From contig CADCUY010000602.1 of the NCBI GenBank assembly GCA_902806005.1, positions 1 to 33,783 on the forward strand: a DNA stretch of 33,783 nucleotides, given 5' to 3'. The stretch is from an uncultured Quadrisphaera sp. GTDB lineage: Bacteria > Actinomycetota > Actinomycetes > Actinomycetales > Quadrisphaeraceae. Below, piece by piece: positions 1 through 7,055 of this stretch (positions are counted from its first letter, which is position 1; every line of letters starts with the position of its first letter). The notes beneath the pieces were generated by a model. It saw only the letters and a program-made list of their open reading frames with translations. It was not told the origin of the DNA and did not search any database. The position numbers were made by a program, and so were the translations under genes.

Positions 1-15
1 GTGCTCTTCCGATCT
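1..15. other. Illumina adapter remnant at contig end
   Basis: The first 15 bases, GTGCTCTTCCGATCT, are identical to the 3' end of the standard Illumina TruSeq read-2 adapter/primer. The sequence then passes directly into a kinase reading frame. It is a library artefact, not genomic sequence, and marks position 1 as a true contig end. The residues it would add to the kinase should be ignored. Confidence 0.93.
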
Positions 16-1232
16 CCCAGCTGACCCAGCCCGCCGAGCCCCGGACCACCCGGGCCGGGCGGCGCCGGGCTCCGGTCGCCGCCGTGGTCCTCGACCACGA
101 GCTCGACCGCGTCCGGGTGGTAGCGCAGCCGCACCTCGGCGCGCGCCCCGGGGCCGGCGTGCTTGCGCGCGTTGGTCAGCGCCTCCTGGGCCAGGCGGTA
201 CACGGTGAGGCCCGTGGTGGCCGGCACCGGGCGCGGGCGGCCGTCGACGGTCAGCGCGGCCGGCGTCCCCGACGCCTGCGCCTGGGCCACGAGCCCCGGC
301 AGCTGGTCGACGCCCAGGGCGGAGGGCGCCTGCGAGGCCGCTGCCGCCGTCGCCTGCTCGCCGTCGCTGCGCAGGGCCACCAGCACCCGGTGCATCTCGT
401 CCACGGCCGAGCGGGCGCTGGACTCGATGGTGGCCAGCGCCCCGCTCGCGCGTGCGGGCGCGGTGAGCAGCACGCGCCGGGCCGCGGCGGCCTGCACCCC
501 CATGGCGCTGACGTGGTGGGCGACGACGTCGTGCAGCTCGCGGGCGATCCGCAGGCGCTCGGCCGAGACGGCCTGGGCCGCGGCCTGCGCGCTCGTCCGC
601 TCCCGCTCGGCGATCAGCTGCCCCGTGCGCACCTGCAGCGCCGCCAGGCGCCGCGCCGAGAGCCGCGAGCTCTCGCCGAGCGCTACCGCGCCGGCGAGGA
701 AGAGCAGGGTCTGCAGCACGGTGAGGCTCAGCACGGCGGCCTGGGGCCCGCCCCCACCGGCGCCACCCCCCGGGAGGTCCTGGGGGAAGTCCGTGACGAG
801 GACGGCGGCGAGCCAGACGAGCACCGCGGCGACGACCCCGGCGCGGACGACGATCGAGCGCCGCCGCTGCGCACCCCAGGCGCCCACGGTGTAGAGCGCC
901 GTGAACAGCGAGATCTGGCTGACCAGCCTCTCGGGGTTCCCGGTGGCCTGGCCGAGCAGGAACGCGCCCGCGACCACGACCGCGACGCCAGCCGGGAACC
1001 GCCGGCGCCAGGCGAGCGGCACGGTGATCACCAGCGTCCACGCTGCGGTGGCCCACAGCGGCGGGCGGGCCCCCGCAGCGCTCTGGCCCAGCACGAAGAC
1101 GGGCACGCTCACCAGAGCGAGGGCGAGCAGCGCGGCGGCCAGCCCCGCGTCCGCACGAGCGGCGCGGGGCGGCAGGGGCCGAGCCCAGCGCGCGCCGAGG
1201 AGGTCCTGCTCCTCAGCGGCGCTACCGGGCAC
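16..1232 (-). CDS. Sensor histidine kinase, NarL-type partner (3' end missing)
   Basis: Partial two-component sensor kinase of about 405 residues, truncated at its C-terminus by the contig end. The N-terminal half is hydrophobic with several membrane segments. It is followed by a HisKA_3 dimerisation helix with the phospho-acceptor His near residue 234 in RIARELHDVVAHHVS. The N-box of the HATPase domain is visible as QEALTNARKHA, and the frame is lost before the G2 box. The GTG start at 1232 lies 11 bp beyond the stop of the CPBP protease gene and has no clear ribosome site. It follows TAGGGT by 8 nt, so a leaderless mRNA is possible. Its response regulator probably lay just beyond the contig end. 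The family is certain; the signal sensed is unknown. Confidence 0.9.
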
Positions 1233-1240
1233 GACCCAGA

Positions 1241-1246
1241 ACCCTA
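1241..1246 (-). promoter_or_regulatory. Candidate leaderless -10 box (TAGGGT)
   Basis: On the minus strand TAGGGT ends 8 nt before the GTG of the left-end sensor kinase. Its first three bases are the TAG stop codon of the preceding CPBP gene. It fits the TANNNT form of actinobacterial -10 boxes for leaderless transcripts. No good -35 is visible, so this rests on spacing alone. Confidence 0.4.
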
Positions 1247-2203
1247 GCGAGGCGACACCTCCTGCCGGTGGGCCTTGCTCCGGACGGGGGTGTCGGCCCA
1301 GCGGAAGGTGCTGAGGGTCGCGACCAGGACGATGGCGACGGCCAGGACGACCCACCCGGACCAGCCGAGGAGGCTGGCGTCGAGCACCTGCGAGCCGGTG
1401 GTGACGGCGACCAGGACGACGCCGGCCGAGGCGTTGATCGACCCGTGGGCGAGCGAGCAGGTCCACACCGACTCCGAGCGCATCCGCAGCCACCCCAGGA
1501 GCACCCCGACCAGCACGGTGAAGCCGACCATCAGCGCGAGCCCGAGGGCGTTCGGCTGCGCGTAGTTGTAGCCGAGCAGGATCACCGGCGCGTGCCACAG
1601 GCCCCACACCACCCCGTTGACCAGCAGCGAGACCGGCGTGCCCAGCGGCCGCAGCGCCGGCATGAGGAACCCGCGCCAGCCCAGCTCCTCCCCGAACGCC
1701 GCCACGCCCACGAGCAGGCAGAACAGCGGCAGGGTCGCCAGGGTCAGCAGCTGTGCGGGCGAGGTGCCCAGGGTGACCAGGCCGGCGGCGGCCGCCAGCA
1801 GCGCCGCGAGGGCGCACAGCACGGGCGGGGCGACCAGGGCCAGCAGCATGAAGCGGAGGAAGCGGCCCTGCGGGCGCACGGGCGTCAGGCCGAGGAAGCG
1901 GGCCGGATGGGCCGGCTTCAGCAGCCAGGGGGTCACGATGACCGCGGCCAGGGCCGGGGTGAACATCATCACGAGGGTCGACGGCAGGAACAGGGGGTCG
2001 GTCAGGCCCTCGCCCGCCCACACGGGCATCTGCACCAGCCACGGGAGGCCGAAGGCGATCGCGGTGAAGGCGGCGACGGCGCGCCAGGGCACGCGGCCCC
2101 CCGGCGGGCTCGCCGCGGGGGCGCCGGCTCCGGGCTCGGTGTCCCGGGAGACCCGGTCGCCCACGGCGGGGGCGGACGGGGCGGGTTCGAGGAGTGGCTC
2201 CAT
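1244..2203 (-). CDS. CPBP family intramembrane glutamic endopeptidase
   Basis: Membrane protease of the CPBP/Abi family (Rce1-like), 319 residues. Several hydrophobic segments enclose the family's motifs: the EExxxR motif in FGEELGWRGF, the first conserved His in WGLWHAP, and a second His motif in SLAHGSINA. These residues form the active site inside the membrane in known members. The family processes prenylated proteins in eukaryotes; in bacteria it is tied to bacteriocin immunity or regulated proteolysis, and the substrate here is unknown. I chose the ATG at 2203 because TAGCGT lies 7 nt upstream, a leaderless arrangement; an ATG at 2239 would add 12 residues. The gene sits between a kinase-like gene and a kinase, suggesting a link to signalling. 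Confidence 0.9.
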   Translation of the reverse strand: MEPLLEPAPSAPAVGDRVSRDTEPGAGAPAASPPGGRVPWRAVAAFTAIAFGLPWLVQMPVWAGEGLTDPLFLPSTLVMMFTPALAAVIVTPWLLKPAHPARFLGLTPVRPQGRFLRFMLLALVAPPVLCALAALLAAAAGLVTLGTSPAQLLTLATLPLFCLLVGVAAFGEELGWRGFLMPALRPLGTPVSLLVNGVVWGLWHAPVILLGYNYAQPNALGLALMVGFTVLVGVLLGWLRMRSESVWTCSLAHGSINASAGVVLVAVTTGSQVLDASLLGWSGWVVLAVAIVLVATLSTFRWADTPVRSKAHRQEVSPR

Positions 2204-2210
2204 GCCGGCA

Positions 2211-2216
2211 ACGCTA
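2211..2216 (-). promoter_or_regulatory. Candidate leaderless -10 box (TAGCGT)
   Basis: TAGCGT on the minus strand lies exactly 7 nt before the ATG at 2203 of the CPBP gene, and there is no purine-rich ribosome site. It supports the shorter protein start and a transcript beginning at or next to the ATG. No -35 was recognised. Confidence 0.45.
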
Positions 2217-2263
2217 GGGACGGGGGGCACGGCGCACATCCACCGCGCGGTGGAACGGCGGGG

Positions 2264-3253
2264 TCACCCGAGCGGCGGACCCGGCCTCCGCAGCGGGCCG
2301 GGGCAGCTGCTCCCCGGCGCCGGGGCCGCCGGGGCCACGTGCCCGGACGACGACGCCCGGCAGCGCGGGAGGACCGCCGCCCGGGCCCGGGACGCGGTCG
2401 ACACCCGCCCCGAGCGCCGCCCGCAGGGATCCGGCGCCCGCTGCTCGCGCTCGGGCTCGACCGCGCTCGACCGCAGCGCCCCGAGCATCGCCCGCACCTG
2501 CGACACCCCGCTCCGGGCGGTGCCGGCCAGGCTCTCGAACTCCTCGGCGGCCTGGCTGGTGGTGGCCAGGCGGTAGCGCGCCGACGCGGCCCGCAGGTGC
2601 ACCACCGACATGCTGTAGGCGACGACGTCGTGCACCTCGCGGGCGATCAGGGCCCGCTGCTCGCCCAGCTCGCGCAGGTCGGCCTCGACGGCCCGCGGGC
2701 CCGCCCCGGCGGCCCGCCCCAGCGCAGAGCAGAGGTGGCCCCGCCGGCGCACCACGGTGACGGCGACCAGCACCACGGCCGAGGCGCTCACCGGCCCGAG
2801 GACCGCGAGGTCCTCGCCGCCGGCGGCCGTGAGCGCCAGCGCCAGCGCCCACCAGGCGCCGGCCGCCACCCGGAACGCCTGGGTCGCCGCGATGAGGCCC
2901 ACGTGCAGCACGAGCCCGAGCGCGGCGGTCCTCATCCCGCTCCCGGCGGCGGCGAGCACCAGCACGGCCAGCAGCTGGACCGCCACGGCGAGCCGGGGAC
3001 GCAGCACGGCCAGCGACAGGGCGAGGCCCTGCAGCGCGCCGGCGGTGAGCACGACCAGGGGCTGCTGCCCCTGGCCGGCGATGCCGAGCGGCACGACCGC
3101 GCAGACGAGCACGAGCCCCAGGACGGCGGGGGCGGCGGGCCACGGCGAGGCCCGCGCCCCTGCGGCGGCCAGGAGCGCGGGCCGGCTGGCGCGGGGCCTG
3201 GGCACGGCCGTGGCCGGGAGCCCCCGGCTCTCCGGAGCGAGTGCGTGGGTCAT
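2264..3253 (-). CDS. Histidine-kinase-like membrane protein lacking the ATPase domain
   Basis: 329 residues. An N-terminal block of about five hydrophobic segments (residues 30-170) is followed by a HisKA_3 helix with His208 in AREVHDVVAYSMS. About 60 residues after the helix the protein ends in a Pro/Arg/Ser-rich tail. There is no N-box, G1 or G2 motif in any frame, and only about 200 bp separate the helix from the next gene, too little for a HATPase domain. The helix closely resembles that of the complete kinase upstream (both read HDVVAxSMS followed by HLxA and YRLA), so this looks like a diverged paralogue that lost its catalytic domain. It could be decaying, or it could heterodimerise with the intact kinase. 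The ATG at 3253 follows GGGAG. Confidence 0.65.
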   Translation of the reverse strand: MTHALAPESRGLPATAVPRPRASRPALLAAAGARASPWPAAPAVLGLVLVCAVVPLGIAGQGQQPLVVLTAGALQGLALSLAVLRPRLAVAVQLLAVLVLAAAGSGMRTAALGLVLHVGLIAATQAFRVAAGAWWALALALTAAGGEDLAVLGPVSASAVVLVAVTVVRRRGHLCSALGRAAGAGPRAVEADLRELGEQRALIAREVHDVVAYSMSVVHLRAASARYRLATTSQAAEEFESLAGTARSGVSQVRAMLGALRSSAVEPEREQRAPDPCGRRSGRVSTASRARAAVLPRCRASSSGHVAPAAPAPGSSCPGPLRRPGPPLG

Positions 3254-3350
3254 GCCGACTCCCGTCGCTGCCGCCGGTCGCGAGCAGGGTTCAGGTGCTG
3301 TCGTGGTCCGTGGAGCCCGTGCAGCGGTGGAGGTGGAGATCGTCGGAGGA

Positions 3351-3367
3351 GAAGATCGTCGATCTTC
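3351..3367. promoter_or_regulatory. 17-bp perfect palindrome upstream of the truncated kinase gene
   Basis: GAAGATCG and CGATCTTC flank a single T, giving 8-bp perfect arms. It lies 97 bp upstream of the kinase-like start and about 75 bp past the response-regulator stop. It may be an operator for the adjacent response regulator or a weak terminator; no T-run follows. A near copy of the outer part (GGTGGAGATC, 3327-3341 region) could pair with its right flank. Confidence 0.4.
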
Positions 3368-3408
3368 ACCGTCCAAGCGCCCGGCGTTCCGGACAATTCC
3401 CCCACCCG

Positions 3409-3444
3409 GTCGTCGGGCCGGCCGTCGGGCCGGTCGTCGGGTCA
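3409..3444. repeat. Three imperfect 12-bp tandem repeats
   Basis: Three consecutive 12-mers of the form GYCGTCGGGYCR start at 3409, 3421 and 3433. The last one runs into the response-regulator stop codon. Simple GC-rich slippage is the likeliest origin. Confidence 0.6.
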
Positions 3445-4107
3445 GTGGGCACCCGGGACGACCAGGCCGGTCTCGTAGCCGAGGACCACCGCCTGCGCCC
3501 GGTCGCGCAGGTGCAGCTTGTGCAGGATGCGGCTGACGTGGCTCTTCGTCGTCTGCTCCGCGATGTAGAGCGACCGCGCGATCTCGGCGTTGGTGCGCCC
3601 CAGCGCCACCAGCCTCAGCACCTCGCGCTCCCGATCGGTCAGCACCTCCAGCGCCACCGGGTCGAGCGCGGCGACCCCCGCGCCGTCCACGAAGCGCTCG
3701 ATGACCCGGCGGGTGACCTCGGGGGCGAGGGCGGCGTCCCCGTGGGCCACCTCGCGCACCGCGGCGACCAGCGCCGCCGGCTCGCTGTCCTTGAGCAGGA
3801 AGCCGGTGGCGCCGGCGCGCAGCGCCTCGTAGACGTGGTCGTCGGTGTTGAAGGTGGTGAGCATGAGCACCCGGGGCCGGTGCACGGAGGACTCGTCCAG
3901 GAGCTGCCGGACGGTCTCCAGCCCGTCCATGACCGGCATCCGCACGTCGAGGAGCACCACGTCCGGGCGCAGCTGGCGGTTCAGCTCCAGAGCCCGGCGG
4001 CCGTCGGGCGCCTCTCCCACCACCGACAGGTCGTCCTGGGCGTCGAGGATCGCTCCGATGCCGATCCTCACCATCGCCTGGTCGTCGACGACCAGCACCT
4101 CGATCAC
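3442..4107 (-). CDS. NarL/FixJ-type response regulator
   Basis: Cytoplasmic DNA-binding response regulator, 221 residues, full length for the family. The receiver domain (1-120) has the acidic pair D8/D9, the phospho-acceptor D54 in LLDVRMP, the switch Thr near 83 in MLTTF and K105 in LLKD. A LuxR-type helix-turn-helix covers about 150-215, beginning LTDREREVLRLVALG. The GTG start overlaps the TGA of the upstream kinase as GTGA, so the two are translationally coupled and form a cognate pair. Its targets are unknown; the nearby palindrome and the adjacent polysaccharide operon are candidates. Confidence 0.96.
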   Translation of the reverse strand: MIEVLVVDDQAMVRIGIGAILDAQDDLSVVGEAPDGRRALELNRQLRPDVVLLDVRMPVMDGLETVRQLLDESSVHRPRVLMLTTFNTDDHVYEALRAGATGFLLKDSEPAALVAAVREVAHGDAALAPEVTRRVIERFVDGAGVAALDPVALEVLTDREREVLRLVALGRTNAEIARSLYIAEQTTKSHVSRILHKLHLRDRAQAVVLGYETGLVVPGAH

Positions 4108-5384
4108 GGTGGCGGGGGTCCCTTCTCGAGGTCGGCGCCCGGTACGGGCAGGACGGCCGTGACGTCGTGACCACCGCCGTCACGCGGGCCGTGGTGCAGC
4201 CGCCCCCCGAGCGAGCGCGCCCGCTCCTCGAGGCCGAGCAGCCCCAGGCGCAGCCGGTCGGGGTCGTCGAGGGAGCCCGGTCCCAGGTCGGCGGGCGCCC
4301 GGGGGCCGGGCGGGGCGTCGTTGCGGACGGAGACGGTGACGAAGCCGGGCGGCTCGGCGACGACCGTGACCGTCGTGCGGGCACCCGTGGCGTGCCGCTC
4401 GACGTTGCGCAGCCCCTCCTGGACCACGCGGAAGACCGTGGCGCACAGCCCGGCGGAGTGCACGAGCGGGGTGTCCGTCAGGTCCATCACCAGGTCCGCC
4501 GGCGTGCCCGCCGCCCGCGCCCAGGCCACCTCGCTGGCGATCTCCTGCAGCCCCGGGACCGGGGTCACCTCGCAGCCGTCCTCGCCCTGCTCCCGCAGCA
4601 CCCGCAGCAGCTGGCCCAGGTCGCGCATCACGTCGCGCGAGCCGGCGGCGATCTCGCCGAACTCCGCGTTCGTGGCCGGGTCGGTCCCGGCCAGCCGGTA
4701 GGGAGCCGACGAGGCCTGCAGGTGGATCGAGGACATGCTGTGGGCCACCACGTCGTGCAGCTCGCGGGCGATGCGGGTGCGCTCCTCGGCCAGGGAGCGC
4801 CGGTCCACCTCCAGGGCCACCTCCTGCCAGGCCCGGGCGACCGAGGCCTCCGCCCCGATGCGGCGTCGCAGCCCGAAGGCCACGAACAGCGCCAGCCCGA
4901 GCACGAGCAGGTAGAGGACCAGCTCGTCGACGACCGACGACGGCGGCAGGTCGCGGGGGCCGGTGGTGCTGGTGGCCACGGCGGTCAGCACGGCCGTCGC
5001 GAGCGCCACAGCGGTCAGCACCGCGGTGCGCGGCGGCCACAGCACACCCACCGCGACGACCTGGAGCACCACGGCGAGCACCGCCGTTCCGGGCAGCGCG
5101 AGCAGCTCGAGCCCCAGGGGGCCGCGCCCCTCGACGGCCGTGCCCAGCACGAGCAGGCCGCCCACCTGCAGGGCGGTCGCCCAGACCGGGTGCCGCAGCG
5201 CCAGCGGCAGGGCGAGGCACTGGGCGGAGCACGCGAGGAAGGCCACCACCAGCGTGGTGCCGTACCCGAGGGCCGTCCACGGCACGGAGGCGGCCAGCAG
5301 CAGCGCCGCCACCGCGGTGGCGCTGCGCGACCACAGCCACCTCATGGCGCGGCACACGTCCGCGGCGTCGCTCGGAGCGCTCAC
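4104..5384 (-). CDS. Sensor histidine kinase (complete, NarL-type partner)
   Basis: Complete 426-residue sensor kinase. About six membrane segments lie in residues 20-175 with little extracytoplasmic sequence, as in kinases that sense within or at the membrane. The HisKA_3 helix carries His210 in ARELHDVVAHSMS. The HATPase_c domain follows, with the N-box QEGLRNVERHA and a C-terminal LGLLGLEERARSLGG and GGGHDV. The GTG start at 5384 is preceded by GGAGGGAGG, a strong ribosome site. It is the first gene of a unit with the response regulator (4-bp overlap). The ATPase-less paralogue two genes on shares its dimerisation helix. Confidence 0.95.
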   Translation of the reverse strand: MSAPSDAADVCRAMRWLWSRSATAVAALLLAASVPWTALGYGTTLVVAFLACSAQCLALPLALRHPVWATALQVGGLLVLGTAVEGRGPLGLELLALPGTAVLAVVLQVVAVGVLWPPRTAVLTAVALATAVLTAVATSTTGPRDLPPSSVVDELVLYLLVLGLALFVAFGLRRRIGAEASVARAWQEVALEVDRRSLAEERTRIARELHDVVAHSMSSIHLQASSAPYRLAGTDPATNAEFGEIAAGSRDVMRDLGQLLRVLREQGEDGCEVTPVPGLQEIASEVAWARAAGTPADLVMDLTDTPLVHSAGLCATVFRVVQEGLRNVERHATGARTTVTVVAEPPGFVTVSVRNDAPPGPRAPADLGPGSLDDPDRLRLGLLGLEERARSLGGRLHHGPRDGGGHDVTAVLPVPGADLEKGPPPP

Positions 5385-5512
5385 CGCGGCCTCCCTCCAC
5401 CACCCACGGGCCGGTGGGCCCGGGCCCGGCGCAGCGCCGGGCGGGGACCGGACTGCACCGGCGATCGTACGGCCCGGGACGACGGTGATCGTCGTGCCGC
5501 CCGCACCGGTGT

Positions 5513-5546
5513 CCCCCCGCTGCCGGCAGCCGACGGCAGCGGGGGG
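5513..5546 (-). terminator. Strong hairpin terminator of the polysaccharide operon
   Basis: CCCCCCGCTGCCG (5513-5525) and its exact complement (5534-5546) form a perfect 13-bp stem with an 8-nt loop. It starts 13 bp beyond the stop of UDP-glucose dehydrogenase. No U-tract follows, as is usual in high-GC actinobacteria. A second dyad, CCCGGCGC/GCGCCGGG, lies at 5425-5441 nearer the kinase gene. Confidence 0.75.
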
Positions 5547-5559
5547 GCGGTCAGGTCCG

Positions 5560-6987
5560 TCAGGCCGCCGCGGCGTGCACGGGGGACGCCGCGCCCGTCG
5601 CCGTGGCGGCGGGCGAGGGGCGCCCCAGCCCGCGGTGGTCCCACCCCGCGGCGGCCCACCGCTGGGCGTCCAGGGCGTTGCGGGCGTCGATGACCCTGGG
5701 GTGTCGCACCACGGCGGCCAGGGCGGCGGGGTCGATCGAGCGGTACTCCTCCCACTCGGTGAGCAGCAGGACGACGTCGGCGCCCGCGCTGGCCTGCTGC
5801 GCGGTGGGGGCGTAGTCCAGCTCGGGGTGCTGGCGGCGGGCGTTGTCGACCGCGGCGGGGTCGGTGACGGTCACGTGGGCGCCCTCGGCGCGGAGGCGGG
5901 CCGCGACGTCGAGGGCCGGGGAGTCGCGCACGTCGTCGCTGAGCGGCTTGAACGCCGCTCCCAGGACGGCGACCCGGGCCCCGGCCAGGTCGCCGCCGAC
6001 CGCGGCGCGGGCGAGCTCGACGACCTTGGCGCGCCGGCGCAGGTTGATCGCGTCGACCTCGGTGAGGAAGCCGACGGCCTGGCCGGCGCCGAGCTCGGTG
6101 GCGCGGGCGGTGAAGGCGCGGATGTCCTTGGGCAGGCACCCGCCGCCGAAGCCGAGGCCGGCGCCGAGGAACTTGCGCCCGATCCGGTCGTCGTGGCCGA
6201 TGGCGTCGGCCAGGGTGGTCACGTCCGCGCCGGCGGCGTCGCAGACCTCGGCGATGGCGTTGATGAAGGAGATCTTCGTGGCCAGGAACGCGTTGGCGGC
6301 GACCTTGACCAGCTCCGCGGTGGGCCGGTCGGTGACGATCACCGGGGTCCCGGTGGCGATGGCGCGGGCGTACACCCGCCGCAGCAGGGTCTCAGCGCGG
6401 GTGGAGACGACCCCGAAGACGAGGCGGTCGGGGGTCAGGGTGTCGGCGACGGCGTGGCCCTCGCGCAGGAACTCCGGGTTCCACGCCACCTCCAGGTCGG
6501 TGGCGCTGAGGGTCTGGGCGAGGTCAGCGGCGGTGCCGACCGGGACGGTGGACTTGCCCACGATCACCGCGGTACCGGGCAGGACCTGGGCCAGGGCCTG
6601 GACCGCGGCGGTGACGTACTGGGTGTCAGCGGCCAGCTCACCAGGGCGCTGGGGGGTGCCCACGCACACGAAGACCACGTCGGCGCCCTGCAGGTCGCTC
6701 ACGTCGGTGGTGAAGGCCAGGCCCTCGCCGTGGGTGCGGGCCAGCAGGTCCTCCAGGCCGGGCTCGAAGAACGGGGCCCGGGCCTCGCGCAGGGCCTCCA
6801 CCTTGGCCGCGTCGACGTCGTACCCGATCACCCGGTGACCCAGGTCGGCCATGCACGCGGCGTGCACAGCCCCCAGGTACCCCAGGCCGACCACCCCGAC
6901 GGTCAACTGGCCGGAGCCGGACCCGGAACCGGGCTCGGAGCCGATGCTGGTGGGAGCAGTGGTGGGAGCGGTGGTGGGAGCAGTCAT
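5560..6987 (-). CDS. ugd: UDP-glucose 6-dehydrogenase
   Basis: Oxidises UDP-glucose to UDP-glucuronate with two NAD+ in the cytoplasm, 475 residues. The NAD-binding motif GLGYLG is at 34-39, the NPEFLREG motif lies mid-protein, and the catalytic Cys284 sits in GFGGGCLPKD. The family's three domains (NAD-binding, central, UDP-binding) are complete. The catalytic-loop wording is that of actinobacterial UDP-glucose dehydrogenases rather than GDP-mannose dehydrogenase. Two additions are unusual: a 29-residue N-terminal Thr/Ala/Pro then Gly/Ser tail built from a short DNA repeat, and an Ala-rich C-terminal tail. The ATG at 6987 follows GAGAGGA. It is the last gene of the operon, 68 bp after the second beta-helix gene, and would supply sugar nucleotide to the upstream synthase. 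Confidence 0.94.
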   Translation of the reverse strand: MTAPTTAPTTAPTSIGSEPGSGSGSGQLTVGVVGLGYLGAVHAACMADLGHRVIGYDVDAAKVEALREARAPFFEPGLEDLLARTHGEGLAFTTDVSDLQGADVVFVCVGTPQRPGELAADTQYVTAAVQALAQVLPGTAVIVGKSTVPVGTAADLAQTLSATDLEVAWNPEFLREGHAVADTLTPDRLVFGVVSTRAETLLRRVYARAIATGTPVIVTDRPTAELVKVAANAFLATKISFINAIAEVCDAAGADVTTLADAIGHDDRIGRKFLGAGLGFGGGCLPKDIRAFTARATELGAGQAVGFLTEVDAINLRRRAKVVELARAAVGGDLAGARVAVLGAAFKPLSDDVRDSPALDVAARLRAEGAHVTVTDPAAVDNARRQHPELDYAPTAQQASAGADVVLLLTEWEEYRSIDPAALAAVVRHPRVIDARNALDAQRWAAAGWDHRGLGRPSPAATATGAASPVHAAAA

Positions 6988-7055
6988 GGTGGTCCTCTCG
7001 GGAGGTGGGGTGCTGCTGGAGCGGTGCTGGGGGAGCGGTGCTGGCGGGCCGAGGG

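Noticed and set aside
84-1247. Long rightward open frames over the left kinase, the CPBP gene and other minus-strand genes
   Set aside because: They lack recognisable domains, are rich in Arg/Gly/Ala/His, and lie exactly opposite genes with clear family motifs.
2214-2450. A frameshift hiding an ATPase domain after the truncated kinase helix
   Set aside because: All three minus-strand frames were read for an N-box or G-box and none was found. The space before the CPBP gene is too short for the domain.
3409-3444. 12-bp tandem repeats as a CRISPR or iteron-like element
   Set aside because: Only three imperfect copies with no spacers or AT-rich origin sequence; simple GC slippage explains them.
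5560-6987. GDP-mannose dehydrogenase (AlgD), which would make the operon a true alginate cluster
   Set aside because: The active-site loop and overall wording match UDP-glucose dehydrogenases. A dual or altered sugar preference cannot be excluded without testing.
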